From Candidatus Gastranaerophilales bacterium (GTDB taxonomy: Bacteria > Cyanobacteriota > Vampirovibrionia > Gastranaerophilales > Gastranaerophilaceae), in contig CALURG010000044.1 of assembly GCA_944323115.1 (NCBI GenBank), positions 1 through 64,000 on the forward strand: a DNA stretch of 64,000 bases, read 5' to 3'. Position numbers and translations under genes: made by a program. The notes under the pieces are model-generated. The model had not been told where the DNA came from and made no database searches. It was given only the letters and a program-made list of their open reading frames with translations. Below are positions 30,874-39,404 of the stretch, piece by piece. The stretch's first letter is position 1, and each line of letters opens with the position of its first letter.

Positions 30874-32790
30874 ATGGATATCTTTAATAAAATTAAAGAG
30901 TATACAAAAAAACTTAATGAAATTGAATACAGCATTTCCAGCAATAAAAAGGAATTTATTGAAATTTATGAGCGAAATCTTGCTCTTGAAAAAGAGATAG
31001 TTCAGCGTACTCAAGAACTTGACCAGGCAAACAAGGCTTTTTTAACCTTAAAGCATGTATGGGAGTTGATGAATTCATCTGAACCTTTATCTACTGTTTT
31101 ACAAAAACTTGTCAATTCTCTGCACGGCGAAATGGGGTATATAAACAGTACTATTTTGCAGGTTTGCAGTGACGAAAAAGGCAAATATTATAAAGTAAAG
31201 GCGTATTCAGAAAGTCCTATATTTAAAAAGCTTGTAGGCTTTTTAAAAGAAAAAAATATAGATATTTGTGAATACCATTTGAAGTATGATAAGCAAATGC
31301 TTATCACAAAAGCTATTGAGGAAAAAACAATCCTTCACAGTTGTGATTATCTAAAAATTATTAATACATTATTGTATGATTTCAATGAAGAGCAAATAAA
31401 GGCGATTAATCAGCTTGGTGTTAGTAAAAATGTTATATGTATTCCTCTTTACCCTTCAAATACTCCGTTTGGGGTTATGATGGTGTTTTCGCCACGAGAA
31501 GATGTTACTGATAAAGAACTTAACTTCTTGAGCCTTTTTGCAAATCAGGTTGAAATGGCGATTACTATAGCAAATCTTTTTGAAAATCTCAAAAAAGAGG
31601 CTGTTACTGATTCTTTGACAGAACTTTATAACAGAAGATACTTCAACCAGGCACTTCAAAAAGAAGCAGAACGTGCACAGCGTTTGCATCAGCCGTTTTC
31701 TGTTGTAAGTCTTGATTTGGATTATTTGAAAAAAATAAATGATACATACGGACACTTTTTTGGTGACCTTGCAATTCGTACTATCGCTGATATTTTGAAA
31801 AAAAATGCCCGTTCAATAGATGTCCCTGCTAGACTTGGAGGGGAAGAATTTTCTGTACTTCTTCCCGGCGTAGATTCAAGCGGTGCAATGATTGCCGCAG
31901 AAAGAATCCGTGCGGCGATAGAGGCTCAGGAACTTGATACTATCGGGCATGTTACTGCAAGTATCGGTGTCAGTACGTTTCCTGAACATTCTATAAAACT
32001 TGATGAATTACTTGATTTGGCAGATCAAGCTATGTATAAGTCAAAAATTAACGGTCGAAACCGTGTTACTCTTGCAAAAGCTACGGATAGCGAAGACGAA
32101 TGGCATGAAATTGCATTTGCAGCATTTATGGATATTTTGACAAAGCAAAAAATACCAATTCCTGATGCTATAGCCAAAGAAGTTACATCAAAACTGAAAG
32201 CCATAAATGCTTCAGAGACAAAATCGACACTGTTTTCTGTTGCAGATACTCTGTCTCAAACGTACAATCAGCATTACAAAAAAGGACTCACAAAAGCAAA
32301 GGTGTCAATGGCGATTGAATTGGGCAGAAAAATGGAATTGTCCAAAGAAGACATAGACAAACTTAAAATTGCCATGATGCTTTACGACATAGGTAAATTG
32401 TTGATACCGGAAGAAATATTAAATAAAAAAGACCCGTTGACTGATGAAGAAAAGAAAAAAATTCAGGAACACCCGCTGGTTGCTGCTCGTAAAATTTTAC
32501 AGCCGATTAGTGCGGTATCAGACATTGTACCGATAATTGAAGCACACCACGAAAATTGGGACGGAACCGGCTACCCGAACAAATTAAGCGGGGAGAGTAT
32601 TCCTGTTGCCTCACAAATAATTTTACTTATTGATGCATATTTTGCCCTGACTCAAAGCAGACCTTACAGGGTTGCTCGTTCAAAAGAAGAAGCTCTGGAA
32701 ATTATTAAATTGGAGTCGGGTAAAAAATGGAATGAAAAGTTGGTAGAACAATTTGTGGATATGTTAAATGAATCAAAACACCAGTCTTGA
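30874..32790 (+). CDS. GAF-GGDEF-HD-GYP signalling protein
   Basis: The 638 residues begin with an N-terminal coiled coil (1-55) and GAF domain (about 75-235). The diguanylate cyclase domain has an intact GGEEF (about 321-325) and the preceding DLDYLKKINDTYGH. A C-terminal HD-GYP domain follows. In the last, HHENWDGTGYP (558-568) is intact but the HD pair reads Tyr504-Asp505 (LYDIGKLLIP), so a metal ligand is missing. The cyclase should make c-di-GMP; the phosphodiesterase half is suspect. It is soluble and overlaps the next gene by 23 bases. Confidence 0.93.
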   Translation: MDIFNKIKEYTKKLNEIEYSISSNKKEFIEIYERNLALEKEIVQRTQELDQANKAFLTLKHVWELMNSSEPLSTVLQKLVNSLHGEMGYINSTILQVCSDEKGKYYKVKAYSESPIFKKLVGFLKEKNIDICEYHLKYDKQMLITKAIEEKTILHSCDYLKIINTLLYDFNEEQIKAINQLGVSKNVICIPLYPSNTPFGVMMVFSPREDVTDKELNFLSLFANQVEMAITIANLFENLKKEAVTDSLTELYNRRYFNQALQKEAERAQRLHQPFSVVSLDLDYLKKINDTYGHFFGDLAIRTIADILKKNARSIDVPARLGGEEFSVLLPGVDSSGAMIAAERIRAAIEAQELDTIGHVTASIGVSTFPEHSIKLDELLDLADQAMYKSKINGRNRVTLAKATDSEDEWHEIAFAAFMDILTKQKIPIPDAIAKEVTSKLKAINASETKSTLFSVADTLSQTYNQHYKKGLTKAKVSMAIELGRKMELSKEDIDKLKIAMMLYDIGKLLIPEEILNKKDPLTDEEKKKIQEHPLVAARKILQPISAVSDIVPIIEAHHENWDGTGYPNKLSGESIPVASQIILLIDAYFALTQSRPYRVARSKEEALEIIKLESGKKWNEKLVEQFVDMLNESKHQS

Positions 32791-33121
32791 TGATATTATT
32801 ACTCAGTTATATAAATGGTGCACTACATACAAAGAACAGTCTATTTTAAAAGACACAACACGACTCAAAAATACACCGTTTGACTGCTATATTGACAGTA
32901 ATATAACAACACCGCTTTCATTTACTGTTTTTGAACTTTCGGACAAGGGCGAGTTGATTATTGACCGTCAGCAAAGAATACTCGAAAGTAAAGCTGCCTT
33001 TTTCCTTTTTGTTAATCCCAAAACAGGATGGATTTTTTCAATAAAAAATACCCTTTCCAATCAAAAAAAATTGTTGGGTCAAGAACCTATTCAAAACTTT
33101 AAAATTAAAGTAGTTGATTAG
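32768..33121 (+). CDS. Unknown 117-residue protein coupled to the GGDEF gene
   Basis: The start lies inside the end of the GGDEF gene (23-base overlap), so translation is probably linked. It has no signal peptide or membrane segment. An alpha-beta pattern includes FTVFELSDKGELIIDRQQRIL and AFFLFVNPKTGWIFSIKN. I do not recognise it. Its stop is one base from the stop of the convergent gene. Confidence 0.65.
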   Translation: MNQNTSLDDIITQLYKWCTTYKEQSILKDTTRLKNTPFDCYIDSNITTPLSFTVFELSDKGELIIDRQQRILESKAAFFLFVNPKTGWIFSIKNTLSNQKKLLGQEPIQNFKIKVVD

Positions 33122-33122
33122 T

Positions 33123-33374
33123 TTAGTCGTCTTCGTAACTGATACCTTCGTCTTCTTTTGCTGCTGTTTCAATCAGAACATATGTCATATATGCACCCAG
33201 TGCTACAGCTTTCGGATCAAGGTCGGTATTGTTGGCTGCTTCTATGATTGCACTGTTTATTTCAGGATTTTCTTCTTTTATGTAGTGAATCATTTTTTTT
33301 CGCCAACCGTGAACATCCTGAAATATTTCTGCAAATACGAGTGAAGCTTGCTCTTCTGTGATTATCGGTAACAT
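33123..33374 (-). CDS. Unknown 83-residue helical protein
   Basis: A small soluble helical protein with acidic C-terminus (EDEGISYEDD). Central ALGAYMTYVLIETAAK suggests an amphipathic or dimerising helix. AAGGAG precedes the ATG, so it is likely translated. A TATAAT lies about 30 bases upstream. No family recognised. Confidence 0.6.
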   Translation of the reverse strand: MLPIITEEQASLVFAEIFQDVHGWRKKMIHYIKEENPEINSAIIEAANNTDLDPKAVALGAYMTYVLIETAAKEDEGISYEDD

Positions 33375-33494
33375 CTTTTCTCCTTATATCATTTTTTATG
33401 TCTTTTATTATATACTAAATTTCTTTTTGTATTTATCCTCTATTTCTAGTAGAAACGCTTTTTTAGAACTTTGTATATATTTTGTATATATTTC

Positions 33495-33554
33495 TTAACA
33501 ATTTTTAATTAAAAAAGCAATTTTGATATTGAAATTTACTTTATAGAAATATAG
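33495..33554 (+). promoter_or_regulatory. Shared-class promoter of the gene at 33575
   Basis: TTAACAATTTTT starts at 33495, AGCAAT is at 33516-33521 and TATAG at 33542. Spacings are 21 and about 25, 47 in total. ACTTTGTATATA repeats lie just upstream. Confidence 0.6.
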
Positions 33555-33574
33555 AGCCATAGAGGAATAGTTTT

Positions 33575-33778
33575 ATGAAAGAACATGAATTGAATACCAT
33601 AATGGATGTAGTTGCAGATCCAATTAAAAATGTATATGACGTATCAAACAGAAAAAATTTGCAAGAAATCCAGAGAATTATAAGAATTTTTCAAATTAAT
33701 GAAGAACAAAATCTTAAAAACAAATTGTTTGCAATAAAAAGTCTTGCAACATTAAAACTGGTTTTGAGCAATAATTAA
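33575..33778 (+). CDS. Small 67-residue protein under the shared promoter class
   Basis: The soluble, mostly helical product (VYDVSNRKNLQEIQRIIRIFQI) matches no family I know. It has a GAGGA ribosome-binding site and a clear promoter of the window's shared class, which argues for a real gene despite its size. Confidence 0.6.
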   Translation: MKEHELNTIMDVVADPIKNVYDVSNRKNLQEIQRIIRIFQINEEQNLKNKLFAIKSLATLKLVLSNN

Positions 33779-33787
33779 TTTTTAAGG

Positions 33788-36466
33788 TTAATCTTCATCG
33801 TCGAAATTGTCTTCGTCGTCTTCGTCAAGATATTCTGTTATAACAGCTATATTGGTTTCAATTTTTTTCAATTGTTTTTCCATATTAGCTATACGTTGAT
33901 TCAGTTTTTCGTTTTCAATAATTTTTTCATTTGTGACACTGACTTGAGAAGCTATATATTCAACAAGTGATTTAAGTTCTTTTGTATCGTTTTTCTGAGC
34001 TATTATTTTATCAAGTTTTGACTCTAATGCTTCAATTCTGCCTGATACATTTTCATTTTCTGCATTCATTGTATCTTTGATATTTGATACATCGTCTTTA
34101 ATGTCTTCAAATGATTCACTGGCTGAGTCAATCCACTCTCCCAAATACATAAATGCTTCGTTCAGAACATTTTCAGATTGAACAAGTGATGATGTAGTTT
34201 GAGAGATATTATCAATTTTTATATCAAGGTTGTTTACAAATGCTGAATTGTAAAATTCTTTACTCTGTCTTTCAAAAGTTGAAATCAGCGAAGAAAATAC
34301 CTCTATATTTGATTTTAATGTTTTATTTATTTCATCAGAAGTTAAAATTAATTTGTTTGTCCTTTTGCTTATGCTTGAGACATCTTCATTTAATGCACTG
34401 AAAAGTGATTTAACTTCCGAAATTTCTTCATTTATCGGGTTGCTTTCTAATTTTTGCAGAGATTTTTTGATATTAGCTAATTTAGTGTTAATATCAGAAC
34501 CTGCTTCTGCACTTTCAGCATCACTATTTGAAATAACTTTTTGTAGATTTGTCAAATCCAGTCTGATTTTTGTCAAATCTGACTCAATATCAGGCAATGT
34601 ATAGACATAATCTTTATCTGCTTTGAGTCCGCTTGTTAACAGCTTAAATCCTGAAATCAATGTTTTCAAATCTTGATTTAAATCTGTCTGAACGGCATTT
34701 TCAATTTTTTCAAGAAGGTTAATTATGCTTTCGTCTGCATCAACAGAGAAATCTTTTAACTGCAATATTTCTTGTTTTATATCTGAAATATTAGATGTGA
34801 TTTTTTCTTTGAGTTCTTCCGAGCAACTGTAAATGCTATCGCTTATTTCTTCAGCTTCTTCTTCAAAGTTGATATTGTCAGCTATCTGAATAAGTTGTGA
34901 TACAAATTTGGTTTGCAGGTTATTCAGTGCCGTATTAATTTGTTCATTTTGTTCGTTTAGTATTATTTCAGCCAAATCTTTTCGGAGATCTTCTATTGTT
35001 GAAGAAATTTCACTTATTTGATTTGACGCTGCAACACTTTCAGCAGAAATTGTATCTGTGATATCTTCTGTAACTTGCTTTTGGGCATCACTTATTTTTT
35101 CAGTAATATTTTTTTCAAATTCTTTTTGTATTTCGTTTATATTTGAAGAAATATTTTCTGCTATAAGTTTGTTTGTTGTATCAAGTTTTTCAACAACATT
35201 ACTTTCAAGTTCTTTTTGTATTTCATTTATATTTGAAGAAATGATTTCAGAAATTTGTTTTTGTGTATCAACAAGCTTGTCAGAAAAATTTTGGGTAATT
35301 TTATCTTGGGATTCATCAAGCTTTTGGAAAATGCCTTCTTCAAGCTGTTTTTGAGTATCTGTTAGTTTTTCAGTGAAAGTTTCTGTTGATACTGCATTTT
35401 TTTGCACATCAGTGATTGTGTCTTTAATAGACCATATTTCATCTTTGAGAACTTCTGTTCCTTGAAAGAACATTTTTTCAGTGTATTCTTTGATATCTTG
35501 TATATCGCTGAAATCAATTTTTTCAAAGATTTTTTGTTCAAGTTCGTTTAAAAGCTCCTGGTTGTGCTTTTTAATTTCTTCTTTATTTTTAGATGAATTT
35601 TCAATAAGCTCTTCTTTTGTTGCAAGATTTTTTAATGTTTCTGACAGAAATGCCGTTTTTGTTAGTATATCTGCAACATCAGAACGCAATATTTTGAATT
35701 CATCGTCATCAAAAATATTTCCTATTACCTGTACTAGTGTAGTTAAATTGTTGTTTAGTATTTCAATATATGAATCAGTTTCATGTATTTTTGAAATGAT
35801 TTCATCAACTTTGTCGCTTAAAAATGTTTTTTCAGCCTGCTGTTCTTCAGTAAGAAAATCTTTAAACTCTTTTATACTAAGAACAATAGTGTTTAGTTCA
35901 TCAAGAGTTTTTTTGTTGCTTTGCTGTAAATAGTCATTGAGTTCTGCCAACAAATTTAGTTGTTTGTTTATATTTTCGTTAACAATTGTGTTTTGTTCTT
36001 TAACTATTGCAAAATTTGAAACCAATATATCATTAGTTTCTTCAAGTGTTCCAAATTTTTCTATATGAGAAATTATTGAATTAAAAGCTTCTTTTTGATT
36101 TTCTTGTTCTTCTGAGAAAAAGTGAATTTGGTTTTGTATTTTATTAAATGCTGCAAGAAATTCCGGAGTTTTTAAAGAATTTAGCAGAATTTCATTTATA
36201 TTATCAAACTCGCCTTTGATAGCACTAAATTTTCCGTCAACAATGCTTTGTCTGTCTTGAATCATGTTTCTTATTTCAAGAGCAATAAGACCTACTTTTT
36301 CAAGATTCTCATTATCTGAAAAGACATCCATTTTTGTATTTATCTTTTCAAGTATTTGTGCATATGTAATGCGGAAATTCTCATCGGAATTTTCTTTTTG
36401 TATTATTTTATCGACAAGTGCATCAATTTTGTTTTGTATTATTTCTATGTTATTTATTTCTGACAT
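33788..36466 (-). CDS. 892-residue coiled-coil protein
   Basis: The protein is almost entirely heptad-patterned helix, rich in Glu, Asn, Lys, Ile and Ser, with no signal peptide or transmembrane segment and an acidic tail (YLDEDDEDNFDDED). Around residues 375-475 it has 30-residue repeats (SSNINEIQKE units). The matching DNA repeats are 90 bases apart. It resembles cytoskeletal or scaffold coiled coils in general and has no nameable family. The ribosome-binding site is weak (GAGAG). Confidence 0.75.
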   Translation of the reverse strand: MSEINNIEIIQNKIDALVDKIIQKENSDENFRITYAQILEKINTKMDVFSDNENLEKVGLIALEIRNMIQDRQSIVDGKFSAIKGEFDNINEILLNSLKTPEFLAAFNKIQNQIHFFSEEQENQKEAFNSIISHIEKFGTLEETNDILVSNFAIVKEQNTIVNENINKQLNLLAELNDYLQQSNKKTLDELNTIVLSIKEFKDFLTEEQQAEKTFLSDKVDEIISKIHETDSYIEILNNNLTTLVQVIGNIFDDDEFKILRSDVADILTKTAFLSETLKNLATKEELIENSSKNKEEIKKHNQELLNELEQKIFEKIDFSDIQDIKEYTEKMFFQGTEVLKDEIWSIKDTITDVQKNAVSTETFTEKLTDTQKQLEEGIFQKLDESQDKITQNFSDKLVDTQKQISEIISSNINEIQKELESNVVEKLDTTNKLIAENISSNINEIQKEFEKNITEKISDAQKQVTEDITDTISAESVAASNQISEISSTIEDLRKDLAEIILNEQNEQINTALNNLQTKFVSQLIQIADNINFEEEAEEISDSIYSCSEELKEKITSNISDIKQEILQLKDFSVDADESIINLLEKIENAVQTDLNQDLKTLISGFKLLTSGLKADKDYVYTLPDIESDLTKIRLDLTNLQKVISNSDAESAEAGSDINTKLANIKKSLQKLESNPINEEISEVKSLFSALNEDVSSISKRTNKLILTSDEINKTLKSNIEVFSSLISTFERQSKEFYNSAFVNNLDIKIDNISQTTSSLVQSENVLNEAFMYLGEWIDSASESFEDIKDDVSNIKDTMNAENENVSGRIEALESKLDKIIAQKNDTKELKSLVEYIASQVSVTNEKIIENEKLNQRIANMEKQLKKIETNIAVITEYLDEDDEDNFDDED
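35115..35242 (-). repeat. 90-bp-spaced tandem repeat inside the coiled-coil gene
   Basis: The 38-bp segments 35115-35152 and 35205-35242 differ at only two positions and are exactly 90 bases apart, encoding adjacent SSNINEIQKE repeats. Recent duplication or ongoing homogenisation is likely. Confidence 0.75.
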
Positions 36467-36583
36467 TGAAAACTACTCTCTACTTAAAAAGCTCCAGTAT
36501 TATTGTATCAAATACATAATTACATGTATAAATATGTAACTTTATGTTACGGTTGTATATGTTTGATTTTAAAACAAATCTAT

Positions 36584-37972
36584 CTATTGATAAGACATTT
36601 TTTGTTTTAAATCTTGTGCGGATTCTTCATAACCCGCTCTGCCCATAAGAGCATAAGTGTAATTTTTTGCTTGTTCAACACCCGGCTGGTTAAATGTGTT
36701 TATGTTATATAATTCGCCGGCAATAGCTGTTTGCACTTCAAACAGGTATAAAAGCTGTCCTATGTTGTAAGCATCAACCTTGTCTATTGTAATGGTTATA
36801 TTTGGTCTTTGGTAATTGCTTAATGTAACTCTTGTTGCATCTGCTTCAGCATTAATGAGTTCATTAACTGTTTTTCCTCCCAAATATCCAATGCCTGTGA
36901 ATTGGAATATTTTTGGTATTTCAATGGTTGTGTCAAAGTTTTTTACACGTATAAAGTTGATTAATTTATTATTTGGACCTTCATTGTAAAGTTGAATTTG
37001 TGAGTGTTGATCTGTTGCACCCAACGCTTTTACCGGAGTTGGTCCTATGTTTACAATATTTCCGCTATTGTCTTTTTCTTTACCTAAACTTTCTGCCCAA
37101 AGTTGTGCAAACCAGTCGGATACATATTTTAATCTGCTTGAATATGGCATCATAACAGTTATATTTTTACCTTTTTGTGTATCCATAAGATAATGTATCA
37201 GTGCATTTTGAGCAGCTATATTATGTCTTATGTCAGTATTTTTCAATGCAAGATCCATATCTTTTATGCCTTGCATAAGTTCTTCAATATCTATTCCGAC
37301 AAGTGCAAAAGGCAAGAGCCCTACTGCCGAAAATACAGAAAAGCGTCCTCCAACATCGTCAGGTATAACAAAGGTTTTGTATCCTTCTTCGTTTGAAATT
37401 TGTCTGAGTATTCCTACATTTTTATCAGTTGTTGCTACAATGTTCCTTATGTAATTTTCACCGAGTTCTTCTTCAAGACGATTTTTTATTATCATATATT
37501 GAGACATTGTCTCTGCTGTCGAACCTGATTTTGTTATTACGTTAACGAGTGTTTTTTTCAAATCCAGAATATCTAAAAGTCCGCTAATTTGATCCGGATC
37601 TATATTGTCCAAAAAGAAAATTTTGGGGAGATTGTTTCTTTGTTCATTTGTCAGTAAATTCCAGTATGGTTTTAAAAGTGCCTCGCAAACTGCACTGCCG
37701 CCCAGTGCGGAACCTCCGATTCCAAGAACCAAAATATTTTCAAATCGTCCGCTTATCAAAGCAGCATACTCTTTTACAAGCCATACTGTTTCTTCGCTAT
37801 ACCCGAGATTTAGCCATTGCAGCCATTGTCCGGGTTTGTCTTTGCGAGAATTTAAATCATTTATGATTTTGGCTATTCGTTCAGTGTAATTGTTGAATTC
37901 TTCATCCAAATTCAGACCGTGCGTTTCTCCAATTACTTCTGCCCTGACATTTCTACAGTCAAAATCTAGCAT
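36584..37972 (-). CDS. pgi: Glucose-6-phosphate isomerase
   Basis: Pgi interconverts glucose-6-P and fructose-6-P. The 462 residues carry ILVLGIGGSALGGSAVCEAL, the phosphate-binding VITKSGSTAETM, GGRFSVFSAVGLLP and GATDQHSQIQLYNEG with the catalytic His. It belongs to the shorter bacterial form (about 450 residues). GAGGAG is six to seven bases from the ATG. It stands alone between lineage-specific genes. Confidence 0.95.
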   Translation of the reverse strand: MLDFDCRNVRAEVIGETHGLNLDEEFNNYTERIAKIINDLNSRKDKPGQWLQWLNLGYSEETVWLVKEYAALISGRFENILVLGIGGSALGGSAVCEALLKPYWNLLTNEQRNNLPKIFFLDNIDPDQISGLLDILDLKKTLVNVITKSGSTAETMSQYMIIKNRLEEELGENYIRNIVATTDKNVGILRQISNEEGYKTFVIPDDVGGRFSVFSAVGLLPFALVGIDIEELMQGIKDMDLALKNTDIRHNIAAQNALIHYLMDTQKGKNITVMMPYSSRLKYVSDWFAQLWAESLGKEKDNSGNIVNIGPTPVKALGATDQHSQIQLYNEGPNNKLINFIRVKNFDTTIEIPKIFQFTGIGYLGGKTVNELINAEADATRVTLSNYQRPNITITIDKVDAYNIGQLLYLFEVQTAIAGELYNINTFNQPGVEQAKNYTYALMGRAGYEESAQDLKQKMSYQ

Positions 37973-38144
37973 TTATTTCTCCTCTAATTGAAACTTTATA
38001 TATAAAGTTTATACTCCATGTCTATTTTACTTGCTGACATTTAAATTAATAGTAGTCTTTGATAAATGTTAAGGATAATTTATTATTTATAACTGTTATC
38101 ATTGATTTTTTAATGTGTTTTCCAACTTTTAGTTTTAATATTTC

Positions 38145-38212
38145 TTAACAATTTTTTTTAAAAAGGCAATCCTAAAAAACAGATTGTTTTTATAAATATG
38201 TAAGGTTAGATT
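38145..38212 (+). promoter_or_regulatory. Shared-class promoter of the gene at 38241
   Basis: TTAACAATT starts at 38145, GGCAAT is at 38165-38170, TATAAATA at 38191-38198 and the tail TAAGGTTAGATT at 38201-38212. Offsets are 20, 25 and 46. The tail is identical to that of the gene at 4818. Confidence 0.65.
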
Positions 38213-38240
38213 AAATTAAATTTAGGTTGGAGATTAGGTT

Positions 38241-39206
38241 ATGTATTTTGATGATTACAGCACAAGTTTTCAAAGTTTGTACAGTCCTATGTATAACTTA
38301 CAGACAAATTATTCTGCCACTATGAATCCATATTCAGGAGGCATGGGTTATAGAATGGGTATGGGCATGTATCCTGGTATGATGGGTTTATTCAACCCTA
38401 TGACCGGTATCGGTGTCGGTCAGTTTGGTGCTGATTACTTAATCAAAAATGATGGAAATCAAAACAATTATTATACAAGACCAATCCCAGCATATAAAGC
38501 AAAAGATGAAGTTCCTACAATTTTGGGTATATTAGGAACCGCACTTGGTACAGCTGCAATGCTGCTGGCATTGAGAAAAGGTAAAAAGGCTCCGAAGATA
38601 AAAGGTAATGCTACGCCGGTATCTCCTACACCTGTTGCCCCTACACCGGTTGGTCCTTCTGCTCCAAGACCGGCTGTAACCCCGTCTAACGGCGGTGCAG
38701 CAACAGTAAATACAAAGCCTATATTAAATAATAACAGGTTGTTGCCTGCACATATAAATACCCCTGTTTCAACAACAGCACCTAATACTGTTGCAACACA
38801 GCCATCTGTATCTACTGCGGCAGGAAAACCGGCAACACTGCCGCCACATATACCGGCTCCGCAGATAATGTTAACAGCTCAAAATCCATTGTATTCTCTG
38901 CCTGCTCCGGTAGTTAGTACTACATCAGGAATGCTAAAGTCCGGCCCTCTTCCGGCAACACCTTTGCCGGCAGCTAATACAGCTGGACAAGTAGAAGGGT
39001 TACTTAATCCTAACATTCCTTCATCTGTGTTGTATCCCAAAAAGCCGCTTGTTGATGCGTCTAAAATAAAACCTCGTGAGCAACACTTGCTGCCTCAAAA
39101 TGCCGGCCCGTCCGTAAATACATTTACTCCGACAGGTTCAAAATATGAGTCCAGTCCGAGATGGCAGGCTGCTTTGGCAAGGCTCAGACAGTACGAAAAC
39201 ATGTAA
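38241..39206 (+). CDS. Lineage-specific Met/Gly/Pro-rich membrane protein
   Basis: The product has 321 residues. An N-terminal Tyr/Met/Gly-rich block (NPYSGGMGYRMGMGMYPGMM, about 31-50) is followed by a transmembrane helix near 91-108 (LGILGTALGTAAMLLAL), RKGKK, and a long Pro/Thr/Ala-rich tail. Composition and promoter tail match the gene at 4818; the helix-then-RK layout matches the small protein at 45285. No family recognised. A surface or scaffold role is a guess. A GGAG lies upstream of the ATG. Confidence 0.75.
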   Translation: MYFDDYSTSFQSLYSPMYNLQTNYSATMNPYSGGMGYRMGMGMYPGMMGLFNPMTGIGVGQFGADYLIKNDGNQNNYYTRPIPAYKAKDEVPTILGILGTALGTAAMLLALRKGKKAPKIKGNATPVSPTPVAPTPVGPSAPRPAVTPSNGGAATVNTKPILNNNRLLPAHINTPVSTTAPNTVATQPSVSTAAGKPATLPPHIPAPQIMLTAQNPLYSLPAPVVSTTSGMLKSGPLPATPLPAANTAGQVEGLLNPNIPSSVLYPKKPLVDASKIKPREQHLLPQNAGPSVNTFTPTGSKYESSPRWQAALARLRQYENM

Positions 39207-39288
39207 TTAGTGCTTGGTTAAATCTGTTAATTTTTAACAAATATAGTGTGTGATACAGACTTAAAACAAGTTTATAGATTTTGTCAAT

Positions 39289-39307
39289 CTTCAATATAAT
39301 ATTGAAG
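39289..39307 (+). other. Hairpin in the 3' region of the gene at 38241
   Basis: Perfect 8-bp stem CTTCAATA/TATTGAAG with a 3-nt loop, containing TATAAT. It has no T-run, so it is not a terminator. It may be a processing site or the promoter of a short RNA ending at the next terminator. Confidence 0.4.
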
Positions 39308-39347
39308 CAATTACTAACCTATTTATAAACTAAAACCTAACCAATAA

Positions 39348-39382
39348 CCCGCCTGTGATTTTATACAAAGGCGGGCTTTTTA
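39348..39382 (+). terminator. Rho-independent terminator
   Basis: CCCGCCT (39348-39354) pairs with AGGCGGG (39369-39375), with a 14-nt loop and then CTTTTTATT. It lies 140 bases after the stop of the gene at 38241. Confidence 0.8.
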
Positions 39383-39404
39383 TTGGAATATTAAAATTAT
39401 GTTT

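Noticed and set aside
34353-35933. Antisense frames rich in Ser, Phe and Ile across the coiled-coil gene
   Set aside because: They reflect complementary codons of Glu/Lys/Asn-rich repeats; no ribosome-binding sites or domains.
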